A stretch of DNA of 52,051 nt from Clostridia bacterium (GTDB lineage: Bacteria > Bacillota > Clostridia > Christensenellales > CAG-314), in assembly GCA_900769665.1 (NCBI GenBank), contig CAAGHL010000044.1, positions 1 to 52,051 of the forward strand, read 5' to 3'. The first letter of the stretch is position 1. The number at the start of each line of letters is the position of its first letter. The notes under the pieces are model-generated. The model was not told the DNA's origin. It did no database searches and was given only the letters and a program-made list of their open reading frames with translations. This document shows, piece after piece, positions 44,756-52,051 of the stretch. The position numbers and the translations under genes are program-made.

Positions 44756-47680
44756 TTAATCGAGTTTCAACGTCACGATTTCAAACGGTGACAGTTCAAT
44801 AGTTGCTTTACCGCTGTCCGACAACGTTTCCTCCTGATCCTCAAGGATATTTGTCAGCGTAATATTCGCGTATTTTTCCGACGAAACACAGATTTTTGCC
44901 GTTCCGCCCATGCTTTCGTACAGGCGCAGCACAATGCCGCCGTCTTCGCCCTGTTTGACCGTTTCCACCACCACGGTCTTGTCGCCGTCAACGGCAAACG
45001 GACTGACAAGATTCTTCCTTGTTGTAGCAACGGGCAGCATGTTGAAGTCGTAGCCTTGCTTAATCGTGTCGACACCCAGCGCACCTTTGTGCGGATACAG
45101 AGCGTAGCGGAAACGACTTGTGCCGTTGTCGCCGCGAGCGTCGGGGTGGGTGCCGCTTTTGTGCAGAGTAAGTCCCATTGTGCCGCCTGTTACCGACACT
45201 CCGTACTTGCTGTCGGACAACAGCGACAAACCGATGTTTTGCTCGGATAAATCCGTCCACTTGTGGGCGCATACTTCAAACCGTGCGTTGTCTTCCTTGC
45301 CGCAGGAAAGCGCGTTGCGCTCCACGTGTCCGAACTGCGTTTCGCAATTGTAGTGACGTGCAAACAGCGTTGTGTCGAAGCAGGTACGTGCCAGCATATG
45401 TTTGTCGGCAAATTCCAGTTTGTTGTCAAACTCCACCCTCGGGCTGTCCGCGCTGAATATGATGTCGCGCGTAAGCGTGGATTTGTCGCTCAGCGCAAAC
45501 GTGGCGCGGATGACAACCAGTTTGTCGGTGTTCGCCACCACTTGCTGTCCGACAAACGTTGCCGAATGTTCCTTCAGCACGTAGTCGGCGTCGATGTCCC
45601 AGTTATCATATATGTAGGGCACATCCTCGGCAACGGTAACTCTGCCGAATGCGCCGTCAACAAGTTGTCTGCCGTCGTACACGAAAGACGTAATCACGCC
45701 GCCACGAACCGTAGCCGTGTAATCGGGCGTTGTAACCGTGTCACCGTCATGCGACAACCTGCGTTCCGTCTGCGTTTCCGTGCCGTAGCCGTACGGGGCA
45801 AAATCATACAGTGACAAAACGTGCTTTTTGCCGTCAAGGTCAACATATGTTTCGCCCTTTTTGCCGTCAAGCAAAGCCGTGCGGGCAAACCCCAGCGTGT
45901 TGAAGTAGCGCGTTTGTTTGCCGCTTCCCGCAACAATATTCTTCGCACTTTCCAACGCGGCTTGTTGCTCGGCAATGGCAACGTCCGTTGCTTCGGCAAT
46001 GCATGTCCCCGGCAAAATGTCGTGAAATTGATTGAGCATCAGTACGTCGTACAATTTGTCGGTCTGCGCCTTGTTGTCCTCGCCTGCAAATACCGACACC
46101 AGTTCGGCATTGTGCAACGCTTCTTCGAGACGTCTGTTGTTTTGTTTAAGCGCGTGGTTTGTGGTAAACGTGCCGCGGTGCAATTCGAGATACAACTCTC
46201 CGTAGTAACAGGGCAGCTGCTGTTTGCTTACTCGCTCCATAAATTGCGAAACCGTCACGTGTCTGACATCAGCGAAGCGGCAATTGTGTTCCGTGTACAC
46301 TGCCTGCCCCACCATATCGTCCGACGGACCGCCACCGCCGTCGCCGAAACCGTAAGCCATCAGCGCACAGTTGCTTTCGCGTGCGTCGTGTACGTTTGCA
46401 AGGCGGTCGGCAACGCTTTTGTCGTCAACCCACGTCTGAATAGTGTTGAAGTGCGTCGTGACCTTGCTGCCGTCGATGCCTTGCCACACAAAGGTTTCGT
46501 AGGGGAATGTGTTGGTGTCGTTCCAACTGAGTTTTGTGGTAAGAAAGTACTTTACGTCGCACTTGTTCATTATCTGCGGCAACGCAGCCGAGTATCCGAA
46601 TGTGTCTGGCAGCCAGAACGTGTCCGACTCGTAGCCGAACTTTTCGCGCAGGTAGCGTTTGCCGCGCACAAACTGGCGGCAAAAGGCTTCCGCACCCGTA
46701 AGATTGCCGTCGCATTCCACCCACGTAGACCCGTTCGGTTCAATACGTCCCTCGGCAATCAGTTTACTTACCTTTGCAAACAACTTCGGATCGTCCTCTT
46801 CCACCCACTTCAAGTACAACACCGTAGACAGGAAAAATTTGTAAGCGGGATATCTTTCCAACAACGTCACGGCATTGGACAGCGTGCGCATAAGTTTGTG
46901 GCGCGTTTCTTCGACCTTCCACAGCCATGCCGTGTCTAGGTGACTGTGCCCGATTACGCCGACGAAAGGTTTTTCGTCAACGCCGCGCTGCAAAAAGTCG
47001 TCTATTACTTCCGTTGCCTTTGTCAGGGCGTCCTCTGTAAGCGAGGACGGTTCCATAGGCAAAATTTCAAACAGTCTGACGTACACCCTTTCAGCGGCGG
47101 CTGCGCCGAATGTGTTTTTGCCCTGCGCCTCGTAATGTTTGTTAAGCAAGTCCAGTTTTTGACGGAATTTTACCAATGTCTGCCACACCGCAACCAAACT
47201 AAGGCGTTTGTACGGGCGGTCGGGGTAGTAGCCTTCCAGCGAGAAAGTGCTAGGCGCGTCGTAGGGCATAGTGCCCGGCATTGTGTGCGAATAGTACGCT
47301 TCGACGTTTACGCGGTCGCCGTTTTTAATGCCGTCAAGCGGCAACAGCCCGTGAATGCGAAAAATGCCGTCCCGCTCCTTTTCCACCTTGTCCACAAGTC
47401 CGATTTTTCGCCCGTTTACCGACACAAGGTGTTCGGTGCCGCCCGTTTCCGCAAGCAGACAGTAGAATTGATTTTCTTCAACCCCCTGCACGTCAAACCA
47501 AAAATCGGCATAGGCAAAATCGCTGCCCCACTGCAAACCGCCGTGCGCTTCCTGCGTGGAATTGTTAGTTGTGACAAAGACTTTTTGCGGCACTTCCTTC
47601 CGCACGATAAGTTGCCCGTACACATCGCCGAGGCGCGTAACCTTGGCAACCAGCCTGTCCACTTGTTTACCTTGCAACAT
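44756..47680 (-). CDS. GH38 family alpha-mannosidase
   Basis: A 974-residue cytoplasmic glycosidase. The zinc site is GHSHLDTAWLW (His247, Asp249). The nucleophile is Asp359 in FWLPDTFGYS, and a further histidine lies in LNQFHDILPGT. The C-terminal half is beta-rich, as in class II mannosidases. There is no signal peptide, so it would act on imported oligosaccharides. The expected bond is alpha-mannoside; action on N-acetylated mannose is untested. It lies 14 bases after the RpiR gene on the same strand and ends at a strong terminator, so the regulator and the mannosidase form one unit. Confidence 0.93.
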   Translation of the reverse strand: MLQGKQVDRLVAKVTRLGDVYGQLIVRKEVPQKVFVTTNNSTQEAHGGLQWGSDFAYADFWFDVQGVEENQFYCLLAETGGTEHLVSVNGRKIGLVDKVEKERDGIFRIHGLLPLDGIKNGDRVNVEAYYSHTMPGTMPYDAPSTFSLEGYYPDRPYKRLSLVAVWQTLVKFRQKLDLLNKHYEAQGKNTFGAAAAERVYVRLFEILPMEPSSLTEDALTKATEVIDDFLQRGVDEKPFVGVIGHSHLDTAWLWKVEETRHKLMRTLSNAVTLLERYPAYKFFLSTVLYLKWVEEDDPKLFAKVSKLIAEGRIEPNGSTWVECDGNLTGAEAFCRQFVRGKRYLREKFGYESDTFWLPDTFGYSAALPQIMNKCDVKYFLTTKLSWNDTNTFPYETFVWQGIDGSKVTTHFNTIQTWVDDKSVADRLANVHDARESNCALMAYGFGDGGGGPSDDMVGQAVYTEHNCRFADVRHVTVSQFMERVSKQQLPCYYGELYLELHRGTFTTNHALKQNNRRLEEALHNAELVSVFAGEDNKAQTDKLYDVLMLNQFHDILPGTCIAEATDVAIAEQQAALESAKNIVAGSGKQTRYFNTLGFARTALLDGKKGETYVDLDGKKHVLSLYDFAPYGYGTETQTERRLSHDGDTVTTPDYTATVRGGVITSFVYDGRQLVDGAFGRVTVAEDVPYIYDNWDIDADYVLKEHSATFVGQQVVANTDKLVVIRATFALSDKSTLTRDIIFSADSPRVEFDNKLEFADKHMLARTCFDTTLFARHYNCETQFGHVERNALSCGKEDNARFEVCAHKWTDLSEQNIGLSLLSDSKYGVSVTGGTMGLTLHKSGTHPDARGDNGTSRFRYALYPHKGALGVDTIKQGYDFNMLPVATTRKNLVSPFAVDGDKTVVVETVKQGEDGGIVLRLYESMGGTAKICVSSEKYANITLTNILEDQEETLSDSGKATIELSPFEIVTLKLD

Positions 47681-47694
47681 TCAGTATTCTCCCG

Positions 47695-48516
47695 TCAGAT
47701 TGATTTGTTTGCAACGGCACCTGCCGCACGCAAAGTACGGTTGTACGCGTCCTCGCCGAGTTTTTCGTAGATGGCGTTGTACAACACGTTGATGATAAAT
47801 GAAATGGAAACTATGGTAGACACCGAACCGCCCTCGTAGGCTGCCTCGCGGCGAGTACTGTTGAGAACGTAATCGGCGTATTTGGTAAGAGGGGAATGGT
47901 CGTAACATGTGATGACAACGATTTTTACACCGTTGCGACGGGCAATTTCCGCCACGTCGATGATGTCCTTGGTGCTGCCCGAAACGCTTATCAGTATTAC
48001 GACGTCGGTACTTGTCATGTTGCCGATTATCATTGCCTGCAGGTGCGGATCCGGCGTGACGGTGACGTTTATGCCGATACGGGCAAGCACGTTGCCGAAT
48101 TCCGTTGCGGTGATGGACGAATTGCCCACACCGAACGCGCCTATGTGTCTAGCGTTGATAAGCAGGTCGGCAATCTGCAGACACTCGTCGTAATCGATGC
48201 TGCGCGAGGTTTCGTCTATGGCGTCGGTCATTTTGAGCGCAAGTTTGCGCACCACGCTGTTGTTTGACGTATCTTCCTGTATGCCGAGTTCCTTGCTGAG
48301 GCTCAGTTTGAAGTCCTGAAAACCGTTGTAACCGAGTTTTTTGCAAAAACGCACTATTGTGGCTTCTGCTACCTTAAGTTTCGCCGACAATTCGGTGATG
48401 GACAGATAAATGAGCTCGTCTCCGTTGATTTTCATCAGCCCTTCGATGAGTTTTTTTTCTGTCTTGGTCGCCACTTCTTTTATCGCAAGTACTCTGTCAA
48501 ATGTCTTTCCTACCAT
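47695..48516 (-). CDS. RpiR/MurR family transcriptional regulator
   Basis: A 273-residue regulator. N-terminal helix-turn-helix at about 35-75 (SITELSAKLKVAEATIVRFCKKLGY). The C-terminal SIS domain (about 125-260) binds phosphosugars and includes GVGNSSITATEF and ILISVSGSTKDIIDVAE. The family typically senses sugar phosphates such as MurNAc-6-P, ManNAc-6-P or glucosamine-6-P, which fits the nanE locus. A GGGAGAG site precedes the ATG. It is the first gene of the locus on this strand, with its own promoter and a possible operator next to it. Confidence 0.94.
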   Translation of the reverse strand: MVGKTFDRVLAIKEVATKTEKKLIEGLMKINGDELIYLSITELSAKLKVAEATIVRFCKKLGYNGFQDFKLSLSKELGIQEDTSNNSVVRKLALKMTDAIDETSRSIDYDECLQIADLLINARHIGAFGVGNSSITATEFGNVLARIGINVTVTPDPHLQAMIIGNMTSTDVVILISVSGSTKDIIDVAEIARRNGVKIVVITCYDHSPLTKYADYVLNSTRREAAYEGGSVSTIVSISFIINVLYNAIYEKLGEDAYNRTLRAAGAVANKSI

Positions 48517-48575
48517 TGTTTACTCTCCCTGTGAATTATTTTTTTGTGCATTTTTGCCGCATTTGATTTTTTTTG

Positions 48576-48604
48576 ATTGTATCACCTGTTTGCCTTATTG
48601 TCAA
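48576..48604 (-). promoter_or_regulatory. Promoter of the rpiR-GH38 unit
   Basis: Minus-strand TTGACA (48599-48604), 17-base spacer and TACAAT (48576-48581), about 60 bases before the regulator ATG. Confidence 0.65.
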
Positions 48605-48608
48605 TTTG

Positions 48609-48623
48609 TGAAACAATTTTTCA
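48609..48623. promoter_or_regulatory. Candidate RpiR operator, autoregulatory
   Basis: TGAAACAATTTTTCA, an inverted repeat TGAAA-N5-TTTCA, sits just upstream of the -35 box of the rpiR promoter. Confidence 0.45.
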
Positions 48624-48672
48624 TTTTACGGCAAATTTTGCGATACATATTTTCAACAAAGATGATTCGATC

Positions 48673-48701
48673 TTGACATTAGTCCATTATTTATGTATAT
48701 T
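48673..48701 (+). promoter_or_regulatory. Consensus promoter into the right-end pseudogenes
   Basis: Perfect TTGACA (48673-48678), 17-base spacer and TATATT (48696-48701), followed by GGAGG at 48721. Confidence 0.7.
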
Positions 48702-48731
48702 ATTACCTAAATCAACAGGCGGAGGTTTGAG

Positions 48732-48785
48732 GTGATAAATTTCGGACACGAAACGGAAGAGCTTGAGCTTAAGAAAAAAAAATAA
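48732..48785 (+). pseudogene. Stub of an AlbA_2/Schlafen-type ORF
   Basis: A GTG start after a GGAGG site opens 17 codons reading INFGHETEELELKK before a stop in a run of nine A. The phrase resembles the start of AlbA_2 ATP-binding proteins (INFG-x-E-x-E-x-x-E-x-KK). Everything after is missing, and kinase-like sequence follows, so this is a truncated fusion of a promoter and start with another gene. Confidence 0.45.
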
Positions 48786-49501
48786 GAGAAATAATTGCAA
48801 AAGAGGGCTTTGGCGAGCGGGCCGAGATAACGGCGTTCAAACGCGAAGAGGACGACTCTGATTATGCCGTATGGAAAATAGCCGAGGACGGTGTTACTCG
48901 CGTGCTGAAAAAGACAAGCAAGCGGGAGCAGAATATTTATGACGCCTTTTTAGCTTCAGCCGAATACGGAGCTCCTCGGCTATATAAGCATCCGGTATGA
49001 CGGCGAGTTGTTACTTATGGAATACATAGAAGGGCACAACCTGCAAAAATGCGATCGGAAATCGTTGACCGCCGCCATTGACGCACTGATTTATTTGCAG
49101 AATATGTATTGGGAAAAGCGACAGCTTCAAGGCATCTGTCACGGCTTTGAGGCAAGTCTGCCGGGGAGACAAAAGTGCGGCAATTATCTGAATGACGCAG
49201 AATTGGAACAAGCCTACGAACGGTTTTTGCGGACATAAAAGGAGATTCCGCGGACGCTGTGTCACGACGATTTGCTTCCGTTTAATGTTATATGCACAAG
49301 GGAACGTGCAGTCCTGATTGACCGGGAGTATGCCGGGATTTTGCCTTATCCCACATCGCTCGCACGTTTGCTTGCTCATTGCGAAGAAGATGAATCGGCT
49401 TTTTCTTTATGACGCAAAAGGACAAAGACTATGCCATAGATTATTATTTTGAGCATTTATTAAAAGGAAAGGGCATCGACTACAATGCCCGCATAATTTG
49501 A
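48777..49501 (+). pseudogene. Decayed aminoglycoside phosphotransferase-like gene
   Basis: Three frames together give one kinase-like protein. The segment from about 48780 reads IIAKEGFGERAEITAFKRE and stops at about 48999. It continues in another frame as LLLMEYIEGHNLQKC to an in-frame TAA at 49236. It goes on past it as the catalytic loop CHDDLLPFNV and LIDREYAG, then shifts again near 49408 and ends at 49501. Two frameshifts and one stop make it non-functional. The catalytic Asp of HDDLLPFN is still recognisable. Confidence 0.75.
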
Positions 49502-49644
49502 CATTGCAAATTGCTTTCTATTGTTTTTTCTCTAATAAATTGCGTTGCGATATTTTTTTTGCGCCGCCCGAAACAATACGGAACGATAGAACTTAGGTGT
49601 AAAAAAAGACTTTCTAACTCAAATATGCCGCCGTGCGGAGAATA

Positions 49645-49683
49645 CGGGGCGATTCGCAAAGCGGTTCAGCGGCGAACGCCCCG
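49645..49683 (+). promoter_or_regulatory. Hairpin before the second TetR gene
   Basis: CGGGGCG-A-TTCGC pairs with GCGAACGCCCCG (one bulge), a 12-pair stem 50 bases before the TetR ATG. It may be a remnant terminator or a leader structure. Confidence 0.35.
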
Positions 49684-49734
49684 ATCCGCTCGGCTTTGAG
49701 TTTAGTTTTTTTGCCGAGTTTAAGCGAGGACGAT

Positions 49735-50298
49735 ATGGCTCGAAAAGTAATGTTTACAAAACAAGAAATATTAAACGCTGCGCTCGATATAACGAGAGAA
49801 AGCGGATTTGACTCCGTTACGGCTCGTGCGATCGGGAACAAGCTCGGCACTTCTTACCGCCCGATTTGCAGTTTTTTCGAGAATATGTCCAAGGTTCAAA
49901 ACGCCGTAATCGAAGAAGCGAACAAGATTTATCAGAATTATCTCAAAGAAGATATGGCAAACGGCAAATATCCGCCCTATAAAGCAAGCGGCATGGCGTA
50001 TATTCGCTTTGCTACGGAAGAAAAGGAGTTGTTCAAACTGCTTTTCATGCGCGAGAGAACAAATGCGGAAAAAGTAAAGTTTCTCTCGGAATTCGAAATG
50101 CTTTCCGAACTTATACGCAAGCAGGTAAACGGTATTACGAAAGAACAAGCGACTTTGTTTTACCTTGAAATGTGGACTTACGTTCACGGTATCGCGACGA
50201 TGATAGCGACGAATTTCTACGATTGGGACAAAGAACTTTGTAGCAAAACGCTTACAGATATGTACCTCGGATTAAAAGAAAAGTATGAAAACAAATAA
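49735..50298 (+). CDS. TetR/AcrR family regulator
   Basis: A 187-residue regulator of the same subfamily as the one at 23770. The helix-turn-helix spans about 7-50 (EILNAALDITRES, then VTARAIGNKLGTSYRPICSFF). The C-terminal part contains GMAYIRFATEEKELFKLLF. The ATG at 49735 follows a GAGGA site; a longer frame from 49633 has no ribosome site and no family sequence. The end overlaps the next gene by 14 bases, which suggests it regulates its own operon. Codon use is more AT-rich than in the left region. Confidence 0.88.
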   Translation: MARKVMFTKQEILNAALDITRESGFDSVTARAIGNKLGTSYRPICSFFENMSKVQNAVIEEANKIYQNYLKEDMANGKYPPYKASGMAYIRFATEEKELFKLLFMRERTNAEKVKFLSEFEMLSELIRKQVNGITKEQATLFYLEMWTYVHGIATMIATNFYDWDKELCSKTLTDMYLGLKEKYENK

Positions 50299-51043
50299 TA
50301 TGGTCGGAATTTTGTATTTCAGTTCGACGGGCAATTCGCTGTATATTGCAAAAAGAGCGCAAAGCCGACTTGGCGGCTCGATAAAATATATTCCTAATTA
50401 TAACGGCGACGGAAGCGAATTCGATAAAATCGTTCTCGTTACGCCGATTTACTCTTTCGGAATGCCCGCTTTCGTTTATAATATTATTCCGCAGTTAAAT
50501 AAAGAATCGGAAATATTTATTATCCAGAATTACGGCGGAATGGTTGGCGGCGCGGACTATTTTATATACGAATATGCAAAGGTACACGGGTTAAACGTCA
50601 AAGCCGTTTACACAGTAAAAATGCCCGAAAACTATACGCTCACGTTTACCGTTCCTAAAATTTATACAAAACTTACGTTGAAAAGCGCAAACAAACGGAT
50701 AGACAAGGTTCTTGACTGTATTTGTTCGGGCGTAAGCAAAATTCCTAAAAAGCGAAAAACAAAAAGCGACGTTTATTTCAAAAACAAATCGAATTGGCAT
50801 ATTATAGGCGAATGGTTTTCGGTAACCGACAATTGCGTAAAATGCGGAAAGTGCGTTTCGATATGCCCCGCCGGAAACATAACGTTGAATGACGGTAAAA
50901 TTGTATTTGCCGATAAATGCGTTGCGTGTCTCGGTTGTTATCACCGCTGTCCACAAAAGGCAATTATTTATAAAAACAAGCGCAAAAAGGACAGATATAT
51001 AAACCCGAACGTAAACGAAAACGACATCGGCAAGGATTTTTGA
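50285..51043 (+). CDS. EFR1 family flavodoxin/ferredoxin protein
   Basis: A 252-residue redox protein. The N-terminal half is flavodoxin-like with the FMN loop FSSTGNSLYIA. The C-terminal half has two 4Fe-4S motifs, CVKCGKCVSICP (about 194-205) and CVACLGCYHRCP (about 218-229). EFR1 proteins carry electrons for unknown partners in anaerobes. The start at 50285 overlaps the TetR stop by 14 bases; a second ATG at 50300 gives MVGILYF and would remove the overlap. Confidence 0.93.
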   Translation: MKTNNMVGILYFSSTGNSLYIAKRAQSRLGGSIKYIPNYNGDGSEFDKIVLVTPIYSFGMPAFVYNIIPQLNKESEIFIIQNYGGMVGGADYFIYEYAKVHGLNVKAVYTVKMPENYTLTFTVPKIYTKLTLKSANKRIDKVLDCICSGVSKIPKKRKTKSDVYFKNKSNWHIIGEWFSVTDNCVKCGKCVSICPAGNITLNDGKIVFADKCVACLGCYHRCPQKAIIYKNKRKKDRYINPNVNENDIGKDF

Positions 51044-51138
51044 CGGCAATTCGCTATATACGGGTAACGCATTCGCCGTTTACGGGGAGCAATCCTCACG
51101 GGAAATATGATACAATTCATCTCGAGAGGTGAACAAAA

Positions 51139-51687
51139 ATGGATCAAGTCAAAATAGGAAAATTCATAGCCGCCTTGCGAAAAGAGAAAGGTATGACGCA
51201 GGAACAACTCGGAGAGAAACTCGGCGTAACCAATAAAACCGTATCTCGTTGGGAAAACGGTAACTATATGCCCGACGTGGAAATGTTGTCGCTTCTCTCT
51301 AATGAGTTCGACGTAAGTATAAACGAGATTATCAGCGGCGAAAGGCTTAACTTAGAAAATTTCAAAAAAGCAGCCGACGAAAATCTTGTGACTGCGCTTG
51401 ATAACAGTACCTTTACGCTGAAAGAAAAAATAAAGTTTTTCAAGAAAAAGTGGCTGAAAGAACATATTTCCGCTATTGTTTTATGCGTCGCTATATGGGT
51501 GGGCGTTATCGTGTTGTTAGCGTTGAAAACACGCGGTACGGATATATTTCCGCTTATAGGCGCAATCGGTGTTTTGCTTGCCGTAGTGTTTTATGTAATA
51601 TTGTACAACCGCATGATGATATATGTAGAAAACCGAGCCTATTCGCCTACACCCGACGATAGCGAGGATCAAAAGAAAAATAATTAA
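51139..51687 (+). CDS. XRE family regulator with C-terminal membrane segment
   Basis: A 182-residue protein. Residues 1-65 form an HTH_3 domain (IGKFIAALRKEKGMTQEQL, then LGVTNKTVSRWENG). Two hydrophobic segments follow at about 115-135 and 140-158, so the DNA-binding domain is probably tethered to the membrane. Such HTH plus membrane-helix proteins are common near transporter or redox genes in Clostridia. A GAGAGGTGAA site precedes the ATG. Confidence 0.9.
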   Translation: MDQVKIGKFIAALRKEKGMTQEQLGEKLGVTNKTVSRWENGNYMPDVEMLSLLSNEFDVSINEIISGERLNLENFKKAADENLVTALDNSTFTLKEKIKFFKKKWLKEHISAIVLCVAIWVGVIVLLALKTRGTDIFPLIGAIGVLLAVVFYVILYNRMMIYVENRAYSPTPDDSEDQKKNN

Positions 51688-51739
51688 AAATACTATTTTT
51701 GAAAGCAAGTTGAAACACACTCGCTTTTTGCATAAAAAA

Positions 51740-51778
51740 ATAACGCAAATCAAACCTTTTCGGTTCAATTTACGTTAT
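51740..51778 (-). terminator. Terminator of the peptidase S51 gene
   Basis: On the minus strand, ATAACGTAAATT... pairs with ...ATTTGCGTTAT around a GAAAA loop, followed by seven T. It lies about 100 bases after the S51 stop. Confidence 0.65.
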
Positions 51779-51877
51779 TAGTGCGTGTGTACGACAAAAT
51801 CTCGTTTTTCGGGCGATTTTTGAGAGTGTGTCGGACAATTTCAATTTTTTTCATCTCTAAAAATCGGAATTTTCAAA

Positions 51878-52051
51878 TTAGTCTTTGCAAATAACCTTTG
51901 AACCTTCACCATCAATTACAATTCCCTGACGGTTGTTAATTGAGCATAGATTTAAATCCGAAAACTCAGTCATTATTTTCTCGGTAACTTTCTTAAATGG
52001 TGCTGTAAGATAATGCGGAAGAACATAGAAATCAATCAAATCAAGCCCTGC
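51878..52051 (-). CDS. Peptidase S51 / type 1 glutamine amidotransferase-like protein, 3' end only
   Basis: The last 57 codons of a gene that continues beyond the window. The visible part starts AGLDLIDFYVLPHYLTAPF and ends IVIDGEGSKVICKD. It matches the C-terminal region of PepE-type proteins (peptidase S51), in which a D-x-x-YVLPHY segment and an INN-x-QGIVIDG segment are typical. The catalytic Ser and His of the family lie outside the window, so activity cannot be judged. Confidence 0.75.
   Translation of the reverse strand, partial: AGLDLIDFYVLPHYLTAPFKKVTEKIMTEFSDLNLCSINNRQGIVIDGEGSKVICKD

Noticed and set aside
1..52051. tRNA, rRNA or integrase-flanked genomic island
   Set aside because: No tRNA or rRNA sequence, no integrase or transposase gene and no attachment-site pair could be recognised by reading the sequence.

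Overview
The window reads as chromosomal DNA of a Bacillota (Firmicutes) bacterium of class Clostridia. WhiA, MurB, DnaE, DnaD, a DnaI-type helicase loader and YqeY together support this. The many surface lipoproteins, S-layer-like repeat proteins and GHL10 glycosidases suggest an uncultured gut lineage such as Christensenellales; this last step is inference, because no rRNA or species-level marker is present. Base composition is near 50% G+C by eye over most of the window. It drops visibly in the subtilisin cassette (about 17.2-20.4 kb) and in the right end (48.7-52.05 kb).

Left region (0-25 kb): a housekeeping and accessory mixture. On the minus strand, a membrane-anchored solute-binding-like protein, murB, whiA and dnaE form one tightly packed, partly overlapping unit. 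A GPH/SLC45-type sugar transporter (+) and an M14 metallopeptidase (-) converge on a shared terminator. yqeY and a 1067-residue SMC/Rad50-like coiled-coil protein (-) lie back to back with a dnaD-dnaI replication pair (+). Next come a lipoprotein and subtilisin-like protease cassette flanked by two copies of the same terminator, deoD, a decayed ATC-hydrolase remnant, a lipoprotein, and a TetR plus GNAT-YoaP pair. The long gaps hold at least three families of non-coding repeats, two with terminal inverted repeats like MITEs.

Centre (25.9-48.5 kb): a 22.6 kb minus-strand glycan-utilisation locus. An RpiR-type regulator with a SIS domain and a GH38 alpha-mannosidase form one unit. A second promoter drives nanE, a DUF4127 gene, two secreted GHL10-type glycosidases, a giant repeat lipoprotein, a surface phosphodiester glycosidase (NAGPA domain), a solute-binding protein, two ABC permeases, a ROK sugar kinase and an FAD-dependent oxidoreductase. 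No ABC ATPase is encoded, so a shared ATPase elsewhere is expected. The enzyme set suggests that a surface glycan containing N-acetyl-hexosamines, probably with sugar-1-phosphodiester bonds, is cut outside the cell and imported. It would then be fed through phosphorylated ManNAc to GlcNAc-6-phosphate. There is no sialidase or NanA, so sialic acid itself is unlikely to be the source.

Right region (48.7-52.05 kb): lower in G+C and probably acquired. A consensus promoter leads into a stub of an AlbA_2/Schlafen-like ORF followed by a decayed aminoglycoside-phosphotransferase-like pseudogene. Then come a TetR regulator overlapping an EFR1-type flavodoxin/ferredoxin protein, an XRE regulator with a membrane tail, and the 3' end of a peptidase S51 gene that runs off the window.

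No rRNA, tRNA or CRISPR array was recognised.
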